Below, piece after piece: positions 47,985 through 61,180 of a DNA stretch of 64,000 nt (position 1 is its first letter; each line of letters begins with the position of its first letter). This stretch comes from Maylandia zebra. Its lineage: Eukaryota > Chordata > Actinopteri > Cichliformes > Cichlidae. The notes under the pieces are model-generated. The model had not been told where the DNA came from and did not search any database. It saw only the letters and a list, made by a program, of their open reading frames with translations. The translations under genes were made by a program, and so were the position numbers. The stretch covers positions 28,799,454 through 28,863,453 of the forward strand of contig NC_135167.1 of the NCBI RefSeq assembly GCF_041146795.1. The letters are read 5' to 3'.

Positions 47985-48960
47985 AATGTGTGTGTCTCCT
48001 ATATGATATATGGGGTGCCTTTGTCTGGACGTGCTTCCCATCCAGAGCTGCACAGCACAGAGGGAAGTTCCAGCGCTCCTGGAAATCCCTCTGTGATGGA
48101 CCGCCAGTCTCCAGGTGAAGGCACAGCCATGAAGTCGTCCACTAGACAGTCCCAGATGGCCGTCGCTGCCTGGGGGGGTGATCTGACACACCGACTCTGT
48201 AACTGAACGCTTGGTGCTGAAGGAGTCCCCGGTGACAAGGAACCTGGACAAAATTGTTCAAAATCAGTATTATGTGTACTGCAGTTACAAAATACATTAT
48301 TCAAATTCCAAAATACTTTTGTGATGTCAGATATAAATCACAAAACTTAAATCTTACATAAAACATTTTGTAATTATAAGGATAATTACAAACGTATATT
48401 AGATAATATCTAAAACAGTTGTGTTTTATTTTAACTTTAACATATCATAATTTGATTGGTAGCAACTTTCACAACTACAGTGAGCCAATCACTCATAATT
48501 CCTAAACATGTCAATCAGGTAGGAATGAAGTGAGACATTAATAGAAATAAAGAGTTGTGTGTTGACATGTAGCCCTTTCCTTGCTTAAATCATTAATATT
48601 TTTGAAAAATTAATCCGTGATAAGACATAGCTTATCAAGATAGAACCATGTAACTAGAGATGAACCAAACTGTTCAGTTTTATCTAACTCTGTTTTAATA
48701 AAGGATGCTCAAACTGGCCGAGTGAATGACGGTGATAGCGCTGGAATCGGCCGTCATCCAGGCGCAGCTCCTGGAGCAAGTGGTGAAACTCACCAAACTG
48801 CTCACACCTCTGGAGGACCTGATGGACCCAGGTACGGCGAGGATGTCCTTTATGCCGCTACTCTGCTCTCCACAGTAAATAGAGAAGGGAGACTCTCTCT
48901 TCAAGCGCTAGCTCGACACCTGCCATCTTGCAAAGATACCGGTCTGGCAAAACTTCCTCC
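47985..48960 (-). pseudogene. Harbinger transposase remnants
   Basis: On the minus strand the block at about 48690-48960 reads, in one frame, WVHQVLQRCEQFGEFHHLLQ then ELRLDDGRFQRY. This is the N-terminal signature of Harbinger/HARBI1 transposases. The block at 47985-48260 reads FLVTGDSFST and, in another frame, TAIWDCLVDDFMAVPSPGDW then RSITEGF, the start of the DDE domain. Order and strand are right for one gene, but frames change and the catalytic residues are absent. HARBI1-like nuclease activity is lost. Confidence 0.85.
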
Positions 48961-49309
48961 CACATCCCTCCCACATTTCCGGTTCACGCGCGTTAAAATA
49001 TGATATTTTGGGGCGCGATGGATTTTTCTTGGACACGAGTAGAAGTGCGAATGTACACGCGTCAAGTTAGGGGCGTTTGGGGCTTTTTTCTCGCGCCCAT
49101 CGCGTTCGGTGTGAACACACCGTTAGAGATGCTTTGACCTCCACTGCTTTTATTTTACAGAGATGAAAGATGTTGCCAGAGGCCAAACATGCCAGGATTG
49201 TGAGCTTATGGGCTAACAAGGTGTAATTACTGGTGTAAAGAGCAAGCTAAAGTCTTCTGCAAGAACTGCATTCAAGCGTTTGCGATAACTGGCAACGAGT
49301 CTCTCTTGC

Positions 49310-49870
49310 TGTGGAGGAGTTTGGCACACTCTTTATTACAGAATTGTTTTATTCAGACATACTGGAGGGTTTTCAAGCATGAGTGGTGTGTTAAGTATCA
49401 GATCAAAGTCCAGATTTTAATTATGCCACTTTCAATTTTTTATTTTTTGAACCATTCAGAGATGAACTTGCTGGTGTGTTTTGGAATATCCAAGTGTGCT
49501 AGCACTTCAGGAAAGCACCAAAACATCCGCAGACCATCACACTACCACCACCATGTTTCACTGTTGCTATGAAGTTCTTTTTATGAAATGCTGTTAGTTT
49601 TACGCAGATGTAACAGACTCAAAACTTCCTAAACGTTCAGCTTTGGTCTTGTCAGTTCACAGAATAGTTTCCCCAAAGTCATCAAGATGTTTTTGGCACA
49701 TGTAAGACGAGCCATTGTGTTCTCTAGAGTCAGCAGTGGTTTTCTCTTTGAACTCTCCCATGGATGCCATTTTTGCCACGTCTCTTTCTTATTGCTGTAT
49801 CATGTATTCATTTATTACATAAACAGGCTGTTTGACCTAATTTGGATGTTAGAAAACAGTTTAAGAGTGA
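49310..49870 (-). mobile_element. Degenerate Tc1-like transposon relic
   Basis: Antisense signatures of a fish Tc1 transposase: CCATCACACTACCACCACCA, CACTGTTGCTATGAAGTTCT, GTCAGTTCACAGAATAGTTT and GCAGTGGTTTTCTCTTTGAA. No intact frame. Ends not resolved. Confidence 0.8.
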
Positions 49871-51078
49871 TTCCTGTACTTTTGTACTGCGTGTCACTCA
49901 CTCAAATTTGACGTCCACGTTTCCACTGTTTGGTAGAGATTCCCATTGGATGTGAGAGTAAAATAAAACTGCTATAAAAGTGGAATCACATTGAAACCTT
50001 ATAAAAAGGACATAAAATTGTACACATAATAGTAAGTTAAAGGATGAGTTTTTGTATATCAGTGTTTAAGAAATGATTTCCTGAATTCCTTAGCTTCAAT
50101 TTCACCATCACCAGGCTGAGCATGAAGACTTACATCATGTTTTGTGTGGTTAGAACAGTTTGTTCTTTGCGAAACAAAGAGGAACGCAGCCAACGCCAGG
50201 CTGCTCAAAAACTGCACCTTCTTTTAAGTTTTATCTCCTTTTAAATGCTGAGTTGTACAAAAGAATGCTCACTTTTGTCTTCTTTATCTACGCCTTCATT
50301 TTGTACCCTGTGTACATGACTCTGCTAACAAGTCAGCTCATGCTTAAATCAGCTGTGAGCATCTACTCTAACATGGGCACTCTAACAGCTCAAAAATGGA
50401 TTTTTGTGTCTCAGCTGAAAAGATACACAAAGTGTAGAAAGAGTTTTTTTTTTTAAAACATTTAATAATGTTAACCAACAGTGAATTAAAAAAGCAATGC
50501 AAAACGTTGCTGTTTTCTACATATTTCACATTTTTTGTAAAAAGAATTAGTTGGTCATGAAATTAAATTTAGGAACAAAGCAAAAAGGTGTCAAAATGTG
50601 TTTAACCCCCCCCCAAAACAAACAAACAGAAAACCCTACTCATCCGTGGAGTCAAAATGTGAAAGTTATCATTTTCCTGCTCTGGACAAGCGTTCCTGTC
50701 CTGTGTGGTTGAAAATGCCATAAATACACTCTGTATTACACTGGGAAAATCTCAGGGCTTGCATTCTTAGACAGACTAAGAGAAGATCTGTGCAAAAAAA
50801 AGCTCCTAAAGGACAAATTATCAATCTGTGAGGGATCTGTGAGCAGTTCAATGTTGCAGCATCAAACAAACTTTTAGCAATGTAAACATTAGGGGGGGGG
50901 GTTGCTACAGTCAAAGTGCTACAAGTGTTAAAGTCCAAGCTATTCAGCAAATATGATTCCCATGGAGTAAAAAACAAAGCAAATGATTCTGTTTGCGATC
51001 CGTCCTCCGCTGTGGTGCGAGCAGATGGAGCATCTGAGGATGAGGATGGAGTGCTGATAAATGGTTATTGACTAGTTT
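49871..51078. other. mfge8 downstream region / 3' UTR
   Basis: Holds the 3' UTR of mfge8 in its right part and otherwise unassigned sequence. No clear AATAAA on the minus strand was found close to the stop, so the transcript end is not placed. Confidence 0.4.
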
Positions 51079-54000
51079 CTAATCATCGCAGCCCAACAGC
51101 TCCATGCGCAGAGTGATGCGCTCGTGCCATTCCCAGGGGATGACTCGGACGTATCGAGCATAGACCGGAGGCTCAAAAACATTCTTCTTATGGGTGTTGT
51201 TGTCAGTGTTTCCCTGGAAGAGCTGCAAAAACATGTTAAGGTTACTGTTAAATGAAAACACATTGTTTTGAACACACCTTACTCCCATTTACACGTGTCA
51301 GTGACTGTTTTTGTGCATGCGTGGGTGTGTGAGTGTGTGTTTTGTTTGTTAGATTACAATTTTTTTCTGAAGTGGAGGTGAAGTGGAATTTTCTATGATT
51401 TTGTGTAGGTTTTTTAATACTGCTCCTGTTTTTCTACCTTACTGAATCAAAATATTGTTTTGTCATATTGTATTTTATTACGTTTTGTTTAATGTTTTGG
51501 ATGCTGCAACACAGCAATTTCTCAACTTTTGAGATAATAAAGTATATCTTACCTTATTTTTAATGTAGCTTTGACATATATGGAAAAAAAAAAAAGAGGA
51601 AATGGCATTTCAGGTATTCACATACGTCTGACCTTATCATTTCCGGTGTTCTCCTTCACTGTACTCCAGGACTCCCCATCATTGCTGTAAGCAACTTTAA
51701 ACACTGATACAAACTGCACTACTCCAAAGTCCTTTGCACCCTGTGTGATGATGCCCGTGAGGCGCTTTGTCTTCTCTAGATCAACCTAAGATAAGATAAG
51801 ATAAGATAACCTTTATTAGTCCCACACGTGGGAAATTTGTTTTGTCACAGCAGGAAGTGGACAGTGCAAAAGTTATGAGGCAAAAATTAGAATACAATAA
51901 GAATAAATACAGTACACAACTGTACAGAATAGAATAAAATAAAATACTATATACAGTAGAATAAAATAAAATAAATATACAATAAGATAAAAATAGAATA
52001 CAAATACAAATACTATATACAACTGAGTAAAAATACAACGATGACAGAAAGGATTATTGCACTTAGTATTATTGCATATGTATGGATGTGTGTGCTTGAT
52101 CAGTTAAAGTCTTTATTATGGAGTCTGACAGCAGTGGGGAGGAAAGACCTGCGAAATCTCTCCGGGGAAGGAGCAGGAAAAAAAATGGCATTACCAACTA
52201 GTAACTTCAAAGAAAACAAGATTTTTTAAAAAGGTGACTGCTGCGGTTTCCCTCACCTGGATCCACTCTGAGCGGTTGTTGTAAGCAGGAGACCATGCAT
52301 TAGTCTTCCCCACCTTATCCAGCCGGGCAAACTGAGGGTGCCACGTGAAAGTATCAATGCCCCACGTGCGGTAAGAGCTGGAGGCTGAAAGCTGCCCGTC
52401 TGAGATGAACCGAGACTTCATACCAAGAGGCTCTGAGCAACCTGCCGTGTTTGAATAAACTGTGAATCAAAAGGCAGACGGACAGACGGAGGGAGGGGGA
52501 AGCCAAAGCAACAGAAAGAGAAAAGAGGGGAAAAATTGAAATCACCCGACAGAAAAGAAGAATCAACTTCACCCAACATTTTAAGAATGACGAACATTCA
52601 CAAAGCGAGTGACTGATTACAATCACAAATACCCACCAGTGACCGAGTGAAAGGAAAAAAACAGAAGAGCCACACAATGCAGAAGAAAGCATGCAACATA
52701 GCACACAGAGCTGTTTTTCTTTAAACCTTTTAGCATTAAGATCAAATAAGACAAAAGCTGAAGATGGACAAAAACACAGCCGGCAGTGTTTTTATTCTTG
52801 AGTGCTTGAAATGGCTTCTTTTGTTGTTTCATAATAAGGACTGTACCCACAGAGCTATAGTGGATAACTTCTATGTGGTCAAACTAGGCTAGATGTGGTG
52901 CAATTAAATTTCAAAAGTCTGTCATTTCACCTGTCAGCAAGACCACAGTAAGAAGACATCAACACAGTAGCACAAGACACACTAACGATGCTGCGAGGAG
53001 TTATGCAGTTTAGGTTAAGGGTTCACAGAGGCTGTGACCTGACTTCGACTTAGCGTACACCACCTGTCCTTTTTCATTATTGTCCTATCTTTTTTATCTA
53101 ACTGCTTTTGCTCGCTGACCTTGCTGTAAGTGTTACGGCTGTGCTGGAAGTTTATTGTGTTTACCGTGAAGTTCACAGCCCAGCAGCTCCATGCGCAGCG
53201 TGCAGGCCCTGCGACAAACCACGGGGATGATGCGGATGTACTGGGCCACGATAGGAACGTCAAAAAGGTTTGTCTTTGTGCGGTCGTTATCTATGTTGCC
53301 CACAAAAACCTGCAGCAAACAAACACAGGTGAGCAAACTGAATAAACAAAGTCAACAAGAACACTCAGAGAGCACAACTAACTCCCACCAAAGGGCAAGG
53401 GCTATACTAAAACTGTTTTATGATGTTTTTATTACAACATGATGATGTCAGCCTGTAATGGCGTCACGGTGTGTTTTATAGCTCTCTCTATGCCCTTTCA
53501 TATGACAGATTACTCAATATGGTTTCTTTAAATTCTTTTCAAGATCCACTATGATCTTGTTGATTTTGAAGGTCAAGGTCAAATGCTTAGCTACCCTAGA
53601 TACCCAGGTCCCCCAAGGGTAGTATATAGTTGTGAAGTTTGAAGACAAAGAGAATAATCCTTATTTGTCCTGCACTGGACTTTGGTGCAACAGGGCGGTC
53701 TGGGCTGCCTACCCTTCAGCTTTTTTTTGATTGGCTGCCTCTTACAAACAGAGGGTTCAAACAAGAGGTGGGTGGAGCTTGTCAGTGAGAGCAGATATCA
53801 TCTGTCATCTCAGGAACACAGCTCTAAATAAACATCAGGGAGAGGCATGAGTTGAAAAAAAAAGTCTGGCTCATTGGGATTACTTCTACACCTCATCTCA
53901 TTGTTCTAGATTGTTTAACACCTTAATATCGACATCCACCACTGTAAGAGTATCTATGTGTTAGAAAATGAGAAAAAGCTTAACAGGTCCACTTTAAACA

Positions 54001-56825
54001 CAATAGAAAATAACATATGTAGTACAAAGTTGTGTCTACCTTATCCCTCTGCTGGCCATCCACTTTGTAAGTGATGTAGGAGTTTCCATCAAGGCTGCTT
54101 GCCACCTTGAAGGCTTTGATGTACTCAGCTGTGCCCAGGCGACTGGCACCCTGAGTGATGATGCCCGTCAGACGCATAATCTTCTGCATATTAATCTGTT
54201 GTAACCAAAACGCCATGGGTCAGTGAGCATCTGGACAGGTCATGCACTGCTCAGTCTCGTCAAAAGCATTCACTTCTCTCACCTCGATCCAGGGGTTCTT
54301 GTCGTGTGTGGCTGACGTCCAGGCGTTGACGATGCCTTGGTTGTTCAGTCGAGCCAACTCTGGGCCCCAGCGCTGAAGACCCAGAATGCCATAGTGCACA
54401 GAGGAAGCAGAAATCTGGGACTCCGCGATTGCTCCTCCCTCCATCCCCAGCAGAGAAACACACCCTGGGGTATGAGATGGAGGGATTTTTTGTTACTCTT
54501 GCCACGCTTTAGATCTTTTTCTCATGCTTGAGTGAGCCACGCTTACAAGGATATCTCATCAGTTTTTAAGTTCTTTAAAAAATGTTGAGGCAAAGCGAGT
54601 AACAACAGGCTGTTTGAAATGTGTGTGTCTAATGGTGGTGCACATACGTAGCTGGCACTGCTTTCCAACATACGGTGAGGGGCACTGGCAGGAGTAGTCT
54701 CCATCCAGATCTCGGCATTGCCCTCCATTCTTACAAGGCTGTTTTTCACAGTCATTTACATCTGAAAATCAAATTCAGAAATTACAAAACAAATAAATAA
54801 AACAACAACAACAAAAACAAAAACAAACAAAGAGTGCTTCAGATGCGGTTCACACTTGTCAAACAAGCACAAACATCTGAGGGAAAACTGGTGGAGGACT
54901 GAAGCAGGTGAATGACCATAATAATTTCACTGTGTCTCCAGCATTCAGCTGGTGACAAATAATTACTCTTCAATCTTATTGCGTTGACAGAAGTGGCCCT
55001 GAGGCATGGCGTCATTGAAGAAGGAAAAGTGAACAGGTGGGAACAGCGGAAACTTTGAAGTTATATCCATGTCGTGTCACCTGACACACTTACACACCAA
55101 CTATTCTGGCAACAAGCTAGAACATCTGCTCAACAGCAGTATACACAAACTGAGCTCTTTAAAAAAAAAGAAAAAAAAAAGAAGGTATTTCAAATAATAG
55201 TGAAATTTGTCATTAAGTATCATTAATGTTTCTCCTTTGATTGAAGGTCCAGTTTTGATTGAAGGTCCACTGTCTAGGTAATGCTTGGTAATCTCCACAA
55301 GGTGGCACACTCATACAACATAAAGACTACAGACAGTTGGGATGATTACACATTTTTCTTCTCTACTGTTTGAAAAAGAACCTATTCATTTTTAAACCAA
55401 GCAGTGAGATCGCACACCAAACAATATTCCTTCAGTTTTTAAAAGGCAAAATGTGACTGAAAGTAAGCAGCTAAGAAGACAAAAGGTGCTGTTTTACTAA
55501 ATGACCAGTATATAGATTGCTTTGTAATAATAGTAGGTTATGTTAAGTCTTTGTGTTTGGTTTGTATTGAAAACCAGTGTGTACCATGTTTATGATGTTT
55601 TCCCAAACCCGCAGCCAGAGGAGGTCAGCCCCACTCCCTGCTCCATGAAAAATCCACAAGCAGAAAATCTCAGCCGCATCAATGAATTATATGATCTACA
55701 CAGCAGAATACACTGTCTTCTGCTTTTTCATCTCTGTGTGAGAAATAGTATGCGCACTGGCTAATACAGGGATATGACATATGATGATACAACATAATAT
55801 ATAGTTTATAATCTGAATATAAATTAACTGTTGTAAAATTGCAATGATACAGTGCTTTTATAAGGTGTTATAGGTGCATAAATGCTACAAATGCGTCATT
55901 TTAGCCAGATGGTAGGTGGTTGCTAGGCAATGTGATGGCATAATATTGTATATAGATAAGAAACTTTAGGGTCCTAATGTACCTATATGTCAATTTTGTT
56001 TGCTTAACTCTAACTGTGTAGGAGGAGTTTACGTGCAAACTTTTATAGTGACAGTGATAAAATCTAATACGATTTTTTTTTAAAGGTAAAGTCCAAAAAC
56101 GTTGTTACGTTATTAAGTTCAGACTTGATGAAAGCTGTGTAACTGACACCTAAGCATCACACATGCCTTATTTCACCCGTTTTAGTAACGCCAAGAAACT
56201 TCAGAATGAATGCAGGGCTGACGTAATGCCACATGGGTCTGTTTAATTCCTGTTCCAGTTAATGCTAAGAGGATTGGTCACAACAGCACGGGCACAGCAC
56301 AGCTAATAACACTGAGAAACAAATGATCTTACCAAGAGGCAGACTGTGAAATAGCCTTTGCTTTTTTTTGCTACTTAAATCTGAAGCCTGAAGATCTGGC
56401 TTGTACTGAACATTTTATTTTTGTCAAGTGGAATTCATTTTCACACGCTCTGGCTTCACCTCAGTGACTTCTCAAAGGCTCTTTACCTACTATCACATCA
56501 CTTGTTTTTTGTGGAGTGTTATTTCCGTGCATTTACTGGACATATTATATAGTGCGGTGTATATTGTCTGCCTGGTTCAAAATGAGAAAATATGGGAGTA
56601 GACGACCAGACTGCACCAACACTACAATTGGTGGTCAGAGCATGGGCTTTGGGAGGGTGAGCTGTTCCTCCACAAAAAGAGGAAAAGAGGGGAAAAAAAG
56701 CCTCTTCACAAAGTTATGCAAGATTTTGAATCAGAAGGTTTATACATTAAATCTTTTTCATCATTTTTGCTACCAAACTCACAGTTCAGGATGTCAGCCA
56801 CTGCTCAGAGGTGTCTAGGAATAAT

Positions 56826-56899
<74 letters not shown>

Positions 56900-59800
56900 A
56901 AGTTTGGCTTCCTTTTTGTTATTTTCTCATGCATTTGCTCCACTAATAATCCTCATGTTTTAATGCTAATTTTACAAGCAAACTTGTATTGGATTCTGCT
57001 ATGAGGATATGACTGAATTCACTATTCATTTGACTGGGATAAAATAGATGCAATGTTGACCCTGTGTGAGAAGCATCTGCATGCTAAGAGACTTGGAGTG
57101 GTCTTTTACTAATTAGCCAAAGAGAATAACCACAGAAGCCACTGAATGGGCTCCTTTCATGAAGCTGCTGAGCGGACTACACATCCCTTTCATTGCCGAA
57201 GATGTGACCGGAAGAAAAAACTCCTTGTGTTAAAACTTCTAGAGAAATCTGCTGCAAGTGGAGCTTGCTACTGTGTTTTTCACATTTTTGGGTAAGCTGT
57301 TCTCTAAAAAATACTACTTTGAAAGAAATTAGAATGCAACCCATTCCTAAACGATAAATCTTTTATGTCAACATTAAGTGGCCAGAAATTGTTTTAAAAT
57401 TCATTGAATAAGGAGTTAGATGTCCTCTGGAGTACAGCAAGTAGTCTTATAGATGCACAAGACAAAAAGGGTTCAGTTCAGGCTTTTGACTCATAGCCAG
57501 AAGTAACTTACTGATCTGGCAGTGCACTCCCTTAAAGCCGGGCTGGCACTTGCAGATGTACTCATTGAAAACATCTCCTCGTCTGGTCGGAGCGATGACC
57601 TCGCAGGACCCATCGTTCTTGCAGGGGTTGGGACTGCAAGGTCCTGAAGATGGAAAAAGAAAGGTGTTAATTTCGGTACGTGCTTCGGTGCTTTCCCACC
57701 AGAATTTTCCTTTTCAGCTCTACCTGTCTCTGTCAGGTTACAGCTGTCTCCACCAAAGCCATCGGCACAGATGCAGATGAAGGGTTCCTCTCCTACTCCA
57801 GTCACGCATGTTGCTCCATTGTAGCAGTGATTTACCTTACAGTAGTCAGCTGAGTGAAAGAGATAAAGGAAAGGCAGTGCAACGATTATTAGTATTTACT
57901 ATTCACACCGCGGCTGCACATGCATGCATCCACTGCAAAAAGCATACATTTCTATAGTAGATAGTGAAAAAACAACAACAAACAACAAAACAAAAAAACT
58001 TGTCATTTAATTGTTTATCTATTAATTAATTACTTGTTGTAGTATGAATGGCCCGGGAGATGTCTTAATCAGCAGGAGAAGCTCCAAACCTCCAAAATAT
58101 ATGCCCTCCTTTACATTATTCAAACCTGCAGAGTGGGCCAAATTGGTGTCTTTGGCAGATAATTCTAGTTCCCGGGCATTATGTTTGATGCCCCAGGTCT
58201 AAAAGATGGTATCGCTCAGCACTACCAACTCAATATAGCACTGCATTTCCCAAAGTTCAGTTCTATTGCAGATAATGTATGGTAAATGGTTGGGTACAGC
58301 CATCAGGTGTATCTAAAGAGTAACACAGAGATCTTTCCCTGGTGTTGCTGGAGTTTCTGCCCTGATCAGTGCTCCTGCAGTTTTTGCTGGGAGGCACTGA
58401 GTCACACATCATGCCTGGATTGTGTGAAATGATGGCTCAGACCTCAGTGGGAGCGGCAGGACAAAAGCTTATGAGTCATACGAGATCTCTCAAAGTTACA
58501 AAACCTTTACCTCATTATCTTTGTTTTCTTTTTCCAGTCTATTGACTCAACAGCAGCAGTCACCATTCAAACTGTGAGCAGCTCCAGGTACAACAAACTG
58601 CAATTTACTGGCATTTTGTTTGGCAGTGAGGCCAAAACCCTACATGAATTATTCTTGAATACAGCACAATCTATGTTTACGAAACTATTCGCCATGAAAA
58701 CGGATCAGAAGAATAAACACATAAATAAATAGCCCAAAATACAGTGGAAATGTGACTCAATATAAAGTTTTATGTGGTTAAATTCTCAAAAAGTGTATCC
58801 CGAATAAATGCTGGAAAGTGTCTAAGGCTGTGTGAGCTGGAAAACAGCTGGTCCTATGATGTAGCCACTGTCTTTATGAGCCAACCTCTGACAGCAGAAT
58901 GTGTTTATGTCCAGGATTAGCTGAGTTTTCCAGAAGCATGCGGATCTTTGAATAACAGACTAGGTACACAGCATGACAATACAGCAGCTCAGGGGTGGGA
59001 CAGGATATGCACCACACCTGACAGACAGGTGGGACTCTGAATGTACACAACCACCATGAGAACAAAATCACATTTGCATGTTGAACTAAATTTAGATGAG
59101 TGGACAGCTGCTTCATGATGGCCCCAGACAGGAGCACAGATGGCATTAATTTCCTTTCCATCTGCATCAAATCCTTGTGAGTCCAGGTAGATGTCCACAG
59201 AGACAACTAAAGGGACACCTGTAAGTGTGCCTGTGAGAATAATGACATTTCTAGAAACACTGTCCACTGAGAAAGGGGAAAACAACCACGAGAACTGTTC
59301 ACTACTGCAAGTATCGCTTCTTGTACAATGATCACTGCTCAGAATAGCGCTTAGTAATAACAGAGTATCACGTGTAATAACAGACCGGTCTCACATTTAA
59401 TCACCTAGTCTACCAGGACAATAATGAGCTCACATTATCATAGGCATACGTCTACATTGACTGCTTTCAGGGGGTAAAAAAGTGCACAAAACTGAATCCT
59501 AAATGCTTAAGTAAGAATAGTAAAAATACTTGAGATATTTAGGCTACTGTTGTACATCTGCTGTTTTCTTTTCGCCCTGCATTACGTTGATTTATGTGAA
59601 AAGGAAAAACAAAAAGCAATCAAAGTAGGTCACTTCACAGTGAATTGACAATATAATGGGGAAAAGGGAAGCAAATGCCATGGAAAATACAACAAGCAGC
59701 ACCAGAGTCCCCTTAAGGAGAAATGGAGTCTAGTGTTAGAGGCAGAGACCTGTCAACAAAGTAAACTTTTAAGTTCTGCGTTAACGCAATATTCCGCTTT

Positions 59801-59908
59801 GATTCGTGTCGTTTATTCAAAAGGAAACTTACCTGTAACTGAATGCAGGCAAAGCAGCAGAGCAAATGTTCCTACATACGCTGGGGTTACATTTCCAGGA
59901 CGTTTCAT
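51079..59908 (-). CDS. mfge8: Milk fat globule-EGF factor 8 (lactadherin)
   Basis: Secreted bridge between integrins and phosphatidylserine on membranes, used in clearing dying cells. Ten coding exons on the minus strand: 59833-59908, 57724-57849, 57512-57643, 54648-54761, 54283-54464, 54040-54195, 53165-53309, 52257-52441, 51633-51785 and 51079-51222. They sum to 1413 nt (470 aa) with all phases matching. Signal peptide about 1-25 ([12 protein letters not shown]); three EGF-like units, the second with RGD at residues 89-91 (TRRGDVF); then two F5/8 type C discoidin domains ([14 protein letters not shown] ... [10 protein letters not shown] and [15 protein letters not shown] ... [10 protein letters not shown]). 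[14 protein letters not shown] and [14 protein letters not shown] favour MFGE8; three EGFs and the length recall EDIL3. Its place next to hapln3 supports mfge8. Which teleost duplicate (a or b) is unknown. Confidence 0.93.
51780..52175. mobile_element. Retroposon-like repeat with (GATAA)n end filling an mfge8 intron
   Basis: Starts with (AAGAT)n, then AACCTTTATTAGTCCCACAC and GTGGGAAATTTG. It continues through an AAATA-rich stretch to GGAGTCTGACAGCAGTGGGG and CTGCGAAATCTCTCCGG, a repeat widespread in fish. It occupies most of the 471-bp intron 51786-52256, and its simple-repeat end touches the next exon. The minus-strand acceptor reads CTTATCTTATCTTAG directly before the exon. Confidence 0.75.
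56829..56894. repeat. (CA)n microsatellite
   Basis: About 33 CA units in the large mfge8 intron between the EGF2 and EGF3 exons. The rest of this intron (54762-57511) shows no further recognisable feature. Confidence 0.97.
57850..59832 (-). other. mfge8 intron 1
   Basis: No additional exon is needed, since the signal-peptide exon joins the EGF1 exon in phase (…ACAG|GCTGAC… gives VTADYC). The minus-strand open frames at 58874-59285 have no domain. Confidence 0.6.
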
Positions 59909-60160
59909 ATTTGTTTTAGCCTTACTTTGTCCCGGGGGGTTGTTTGTCCGGAAAGACGCGCTACCTTTAAAATTTGAATACCAATGCGGCTTTGAAATGC
60001 AGTCGGAAATATCGCAATTCCGACTAAAACGCAGATGAAGAGCCGGGTGATAAATGGGAGAGCTGAGATTTTCGCTAATACCCGAGTTAACGACGTGTGA
60101 CGTTTTCTGGTGGGCGGAGAGAAGTGAGGAGGAAGTCCTCTGATATTCATTCATGGCAGT
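59909..60160 (-). promoter_or_regulatory. mfge8: mfge8 5' UTR and promoter region
   Basis: GC- and CpG-richer stretch immediately upstream of the mfge8 ATG (CCCGGGGGG, GACGCGC, CGACGTGTGACGT). No TATA box is evident. It faces away from the plus-strand exon at 62.7 kb, giving a head-to-head arrangement with about 2.6 kb between. Confidence 0.45.
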
Positions 60161-60598
60161 CTGTTCGCCACTTCTTTCATTATTTTTTACTTCTTGTTGA
60201 CTTCAAACTTACTTACTCCTACATTTAAACAAAACAACAAAGAACGAAAACAAATGTATTTATGTGCTATGGTGCTGGTCAATTTTTTAAATTGACTTTA
60301 TGCATTCTAATATGCCTTACCATTAAAGGCATTTTCCACTTTAATTTTGTCTCTTCATCGTGAGTTAACTTTTATCTAAAATTAACTGAAAGTCGTTGAA
60401 AGGCATCAGTCAGCTTAATTACCTGTTATTCAACTTCATAGTGCACCCTAAAATATTTGTGCGTTGAATAACTTGTTTTATTGTGAGCATGTGAATGCAC
60501 CACTACCCCCTCCCCTTGGCCAGATTGACAGGTTAGGCTGAGATTTGAATTAGCCCCAGGGATTATATACTGGAAACGAAAACACCTGTAGCATAGGG

Positions 60599-61180
60599 TA
60601 CTGTGCAAAAGTCTTGAGCCACACCTCACTTTTTATTTCCCTTCTAAGGAGCCAGACTTTATTTAAATTCTTCTTTAACACTGGCCTATAAATCATTCAA
60701 GTATTTAAAACTCCCTAACTCAAGAGATGAGCCAGTGTTGTGTCTACACACGACATACAACTTAGTAAATAAGCAATTTTAATCGTATCTTTATGTTACT
60801 AGCAGCCTGCTTCCTATTTCTTTAGCTGAATCTAACCAAAGATAGCACAATTTGACAGCATTTTTGTACCAAATCAGCAATTACTGAAAAGCTATAAATT
60901 ACAAAATGTAGTAAACAATCCAAAGAAGAGCTTTGAATGTCCTTAAAGAAGCCTGGTGACGTATTTCTGGAGAGTGTTCAGGCTGTGTTGAAGAACAAAG
61001 ATGATCATAACATATATAAACTTTCAAGCTGGTTAGAATTGTACATATTCCAGTTTTTGCCTTGTATACTGTATTTCCATGTATCTTTGAAAATGTTTCA
61101 ATAAACCAGTTGGAAGATATTTCTAATTTTCCCAGAAAAATGTGAAGAAATTAGGGAGGGCCCAAGACTTTTGCACAGTA
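60599..61180. mobile_element. Deleted Tc1-like element (MITE) with TA target duplication
   Basis: 578 bp (60601-61178) with inverted ends CTGTGCAAAAGTCTTGAGCC and CCCAAGACTTTTGCACAG, flanked by TA on both sides. The right part keeps the transposase tail (AAAGAAGAGCTTTGAATGTC), shared with the relic at 36826-37550. Most of the gene is deleted. Confidence 0.93.

Larger units (their letters stand above)
45977..49125. mobile_element. PIF/Harbinger DNA transposon, decayed
   Basis: The 3143-bp element (45980-49122) starts CGGTGTGTTCACACCGAACG and ends in the exact inverse (CGTTCGGTGTGAACACACCG). It is flanked by TTA at 45977-45979 and 49123-49125, the 3-bp duplication typical of Harbinger. The subterminal regions are GC-rich and self-complementary (CGCGTTTC motifs). 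It has the classic two genes in opposite orientation: a MADF/Myb-like accessory gene (plus) and a transposase (minus). Both are damaged, and a Tc1-like fragment sits between them. The transposase core beyond 47990 is missing. Confidence 0.95.

Noticed and set aside
51079-59908. EDIL3 as the identity of the discoidin gene
   Set aside because: Three EGF units fit EDIL3, but the discoidin motifs ([22 protein letters not shown]) and linkage to a HAPLN3-type gene favour MFGE8.
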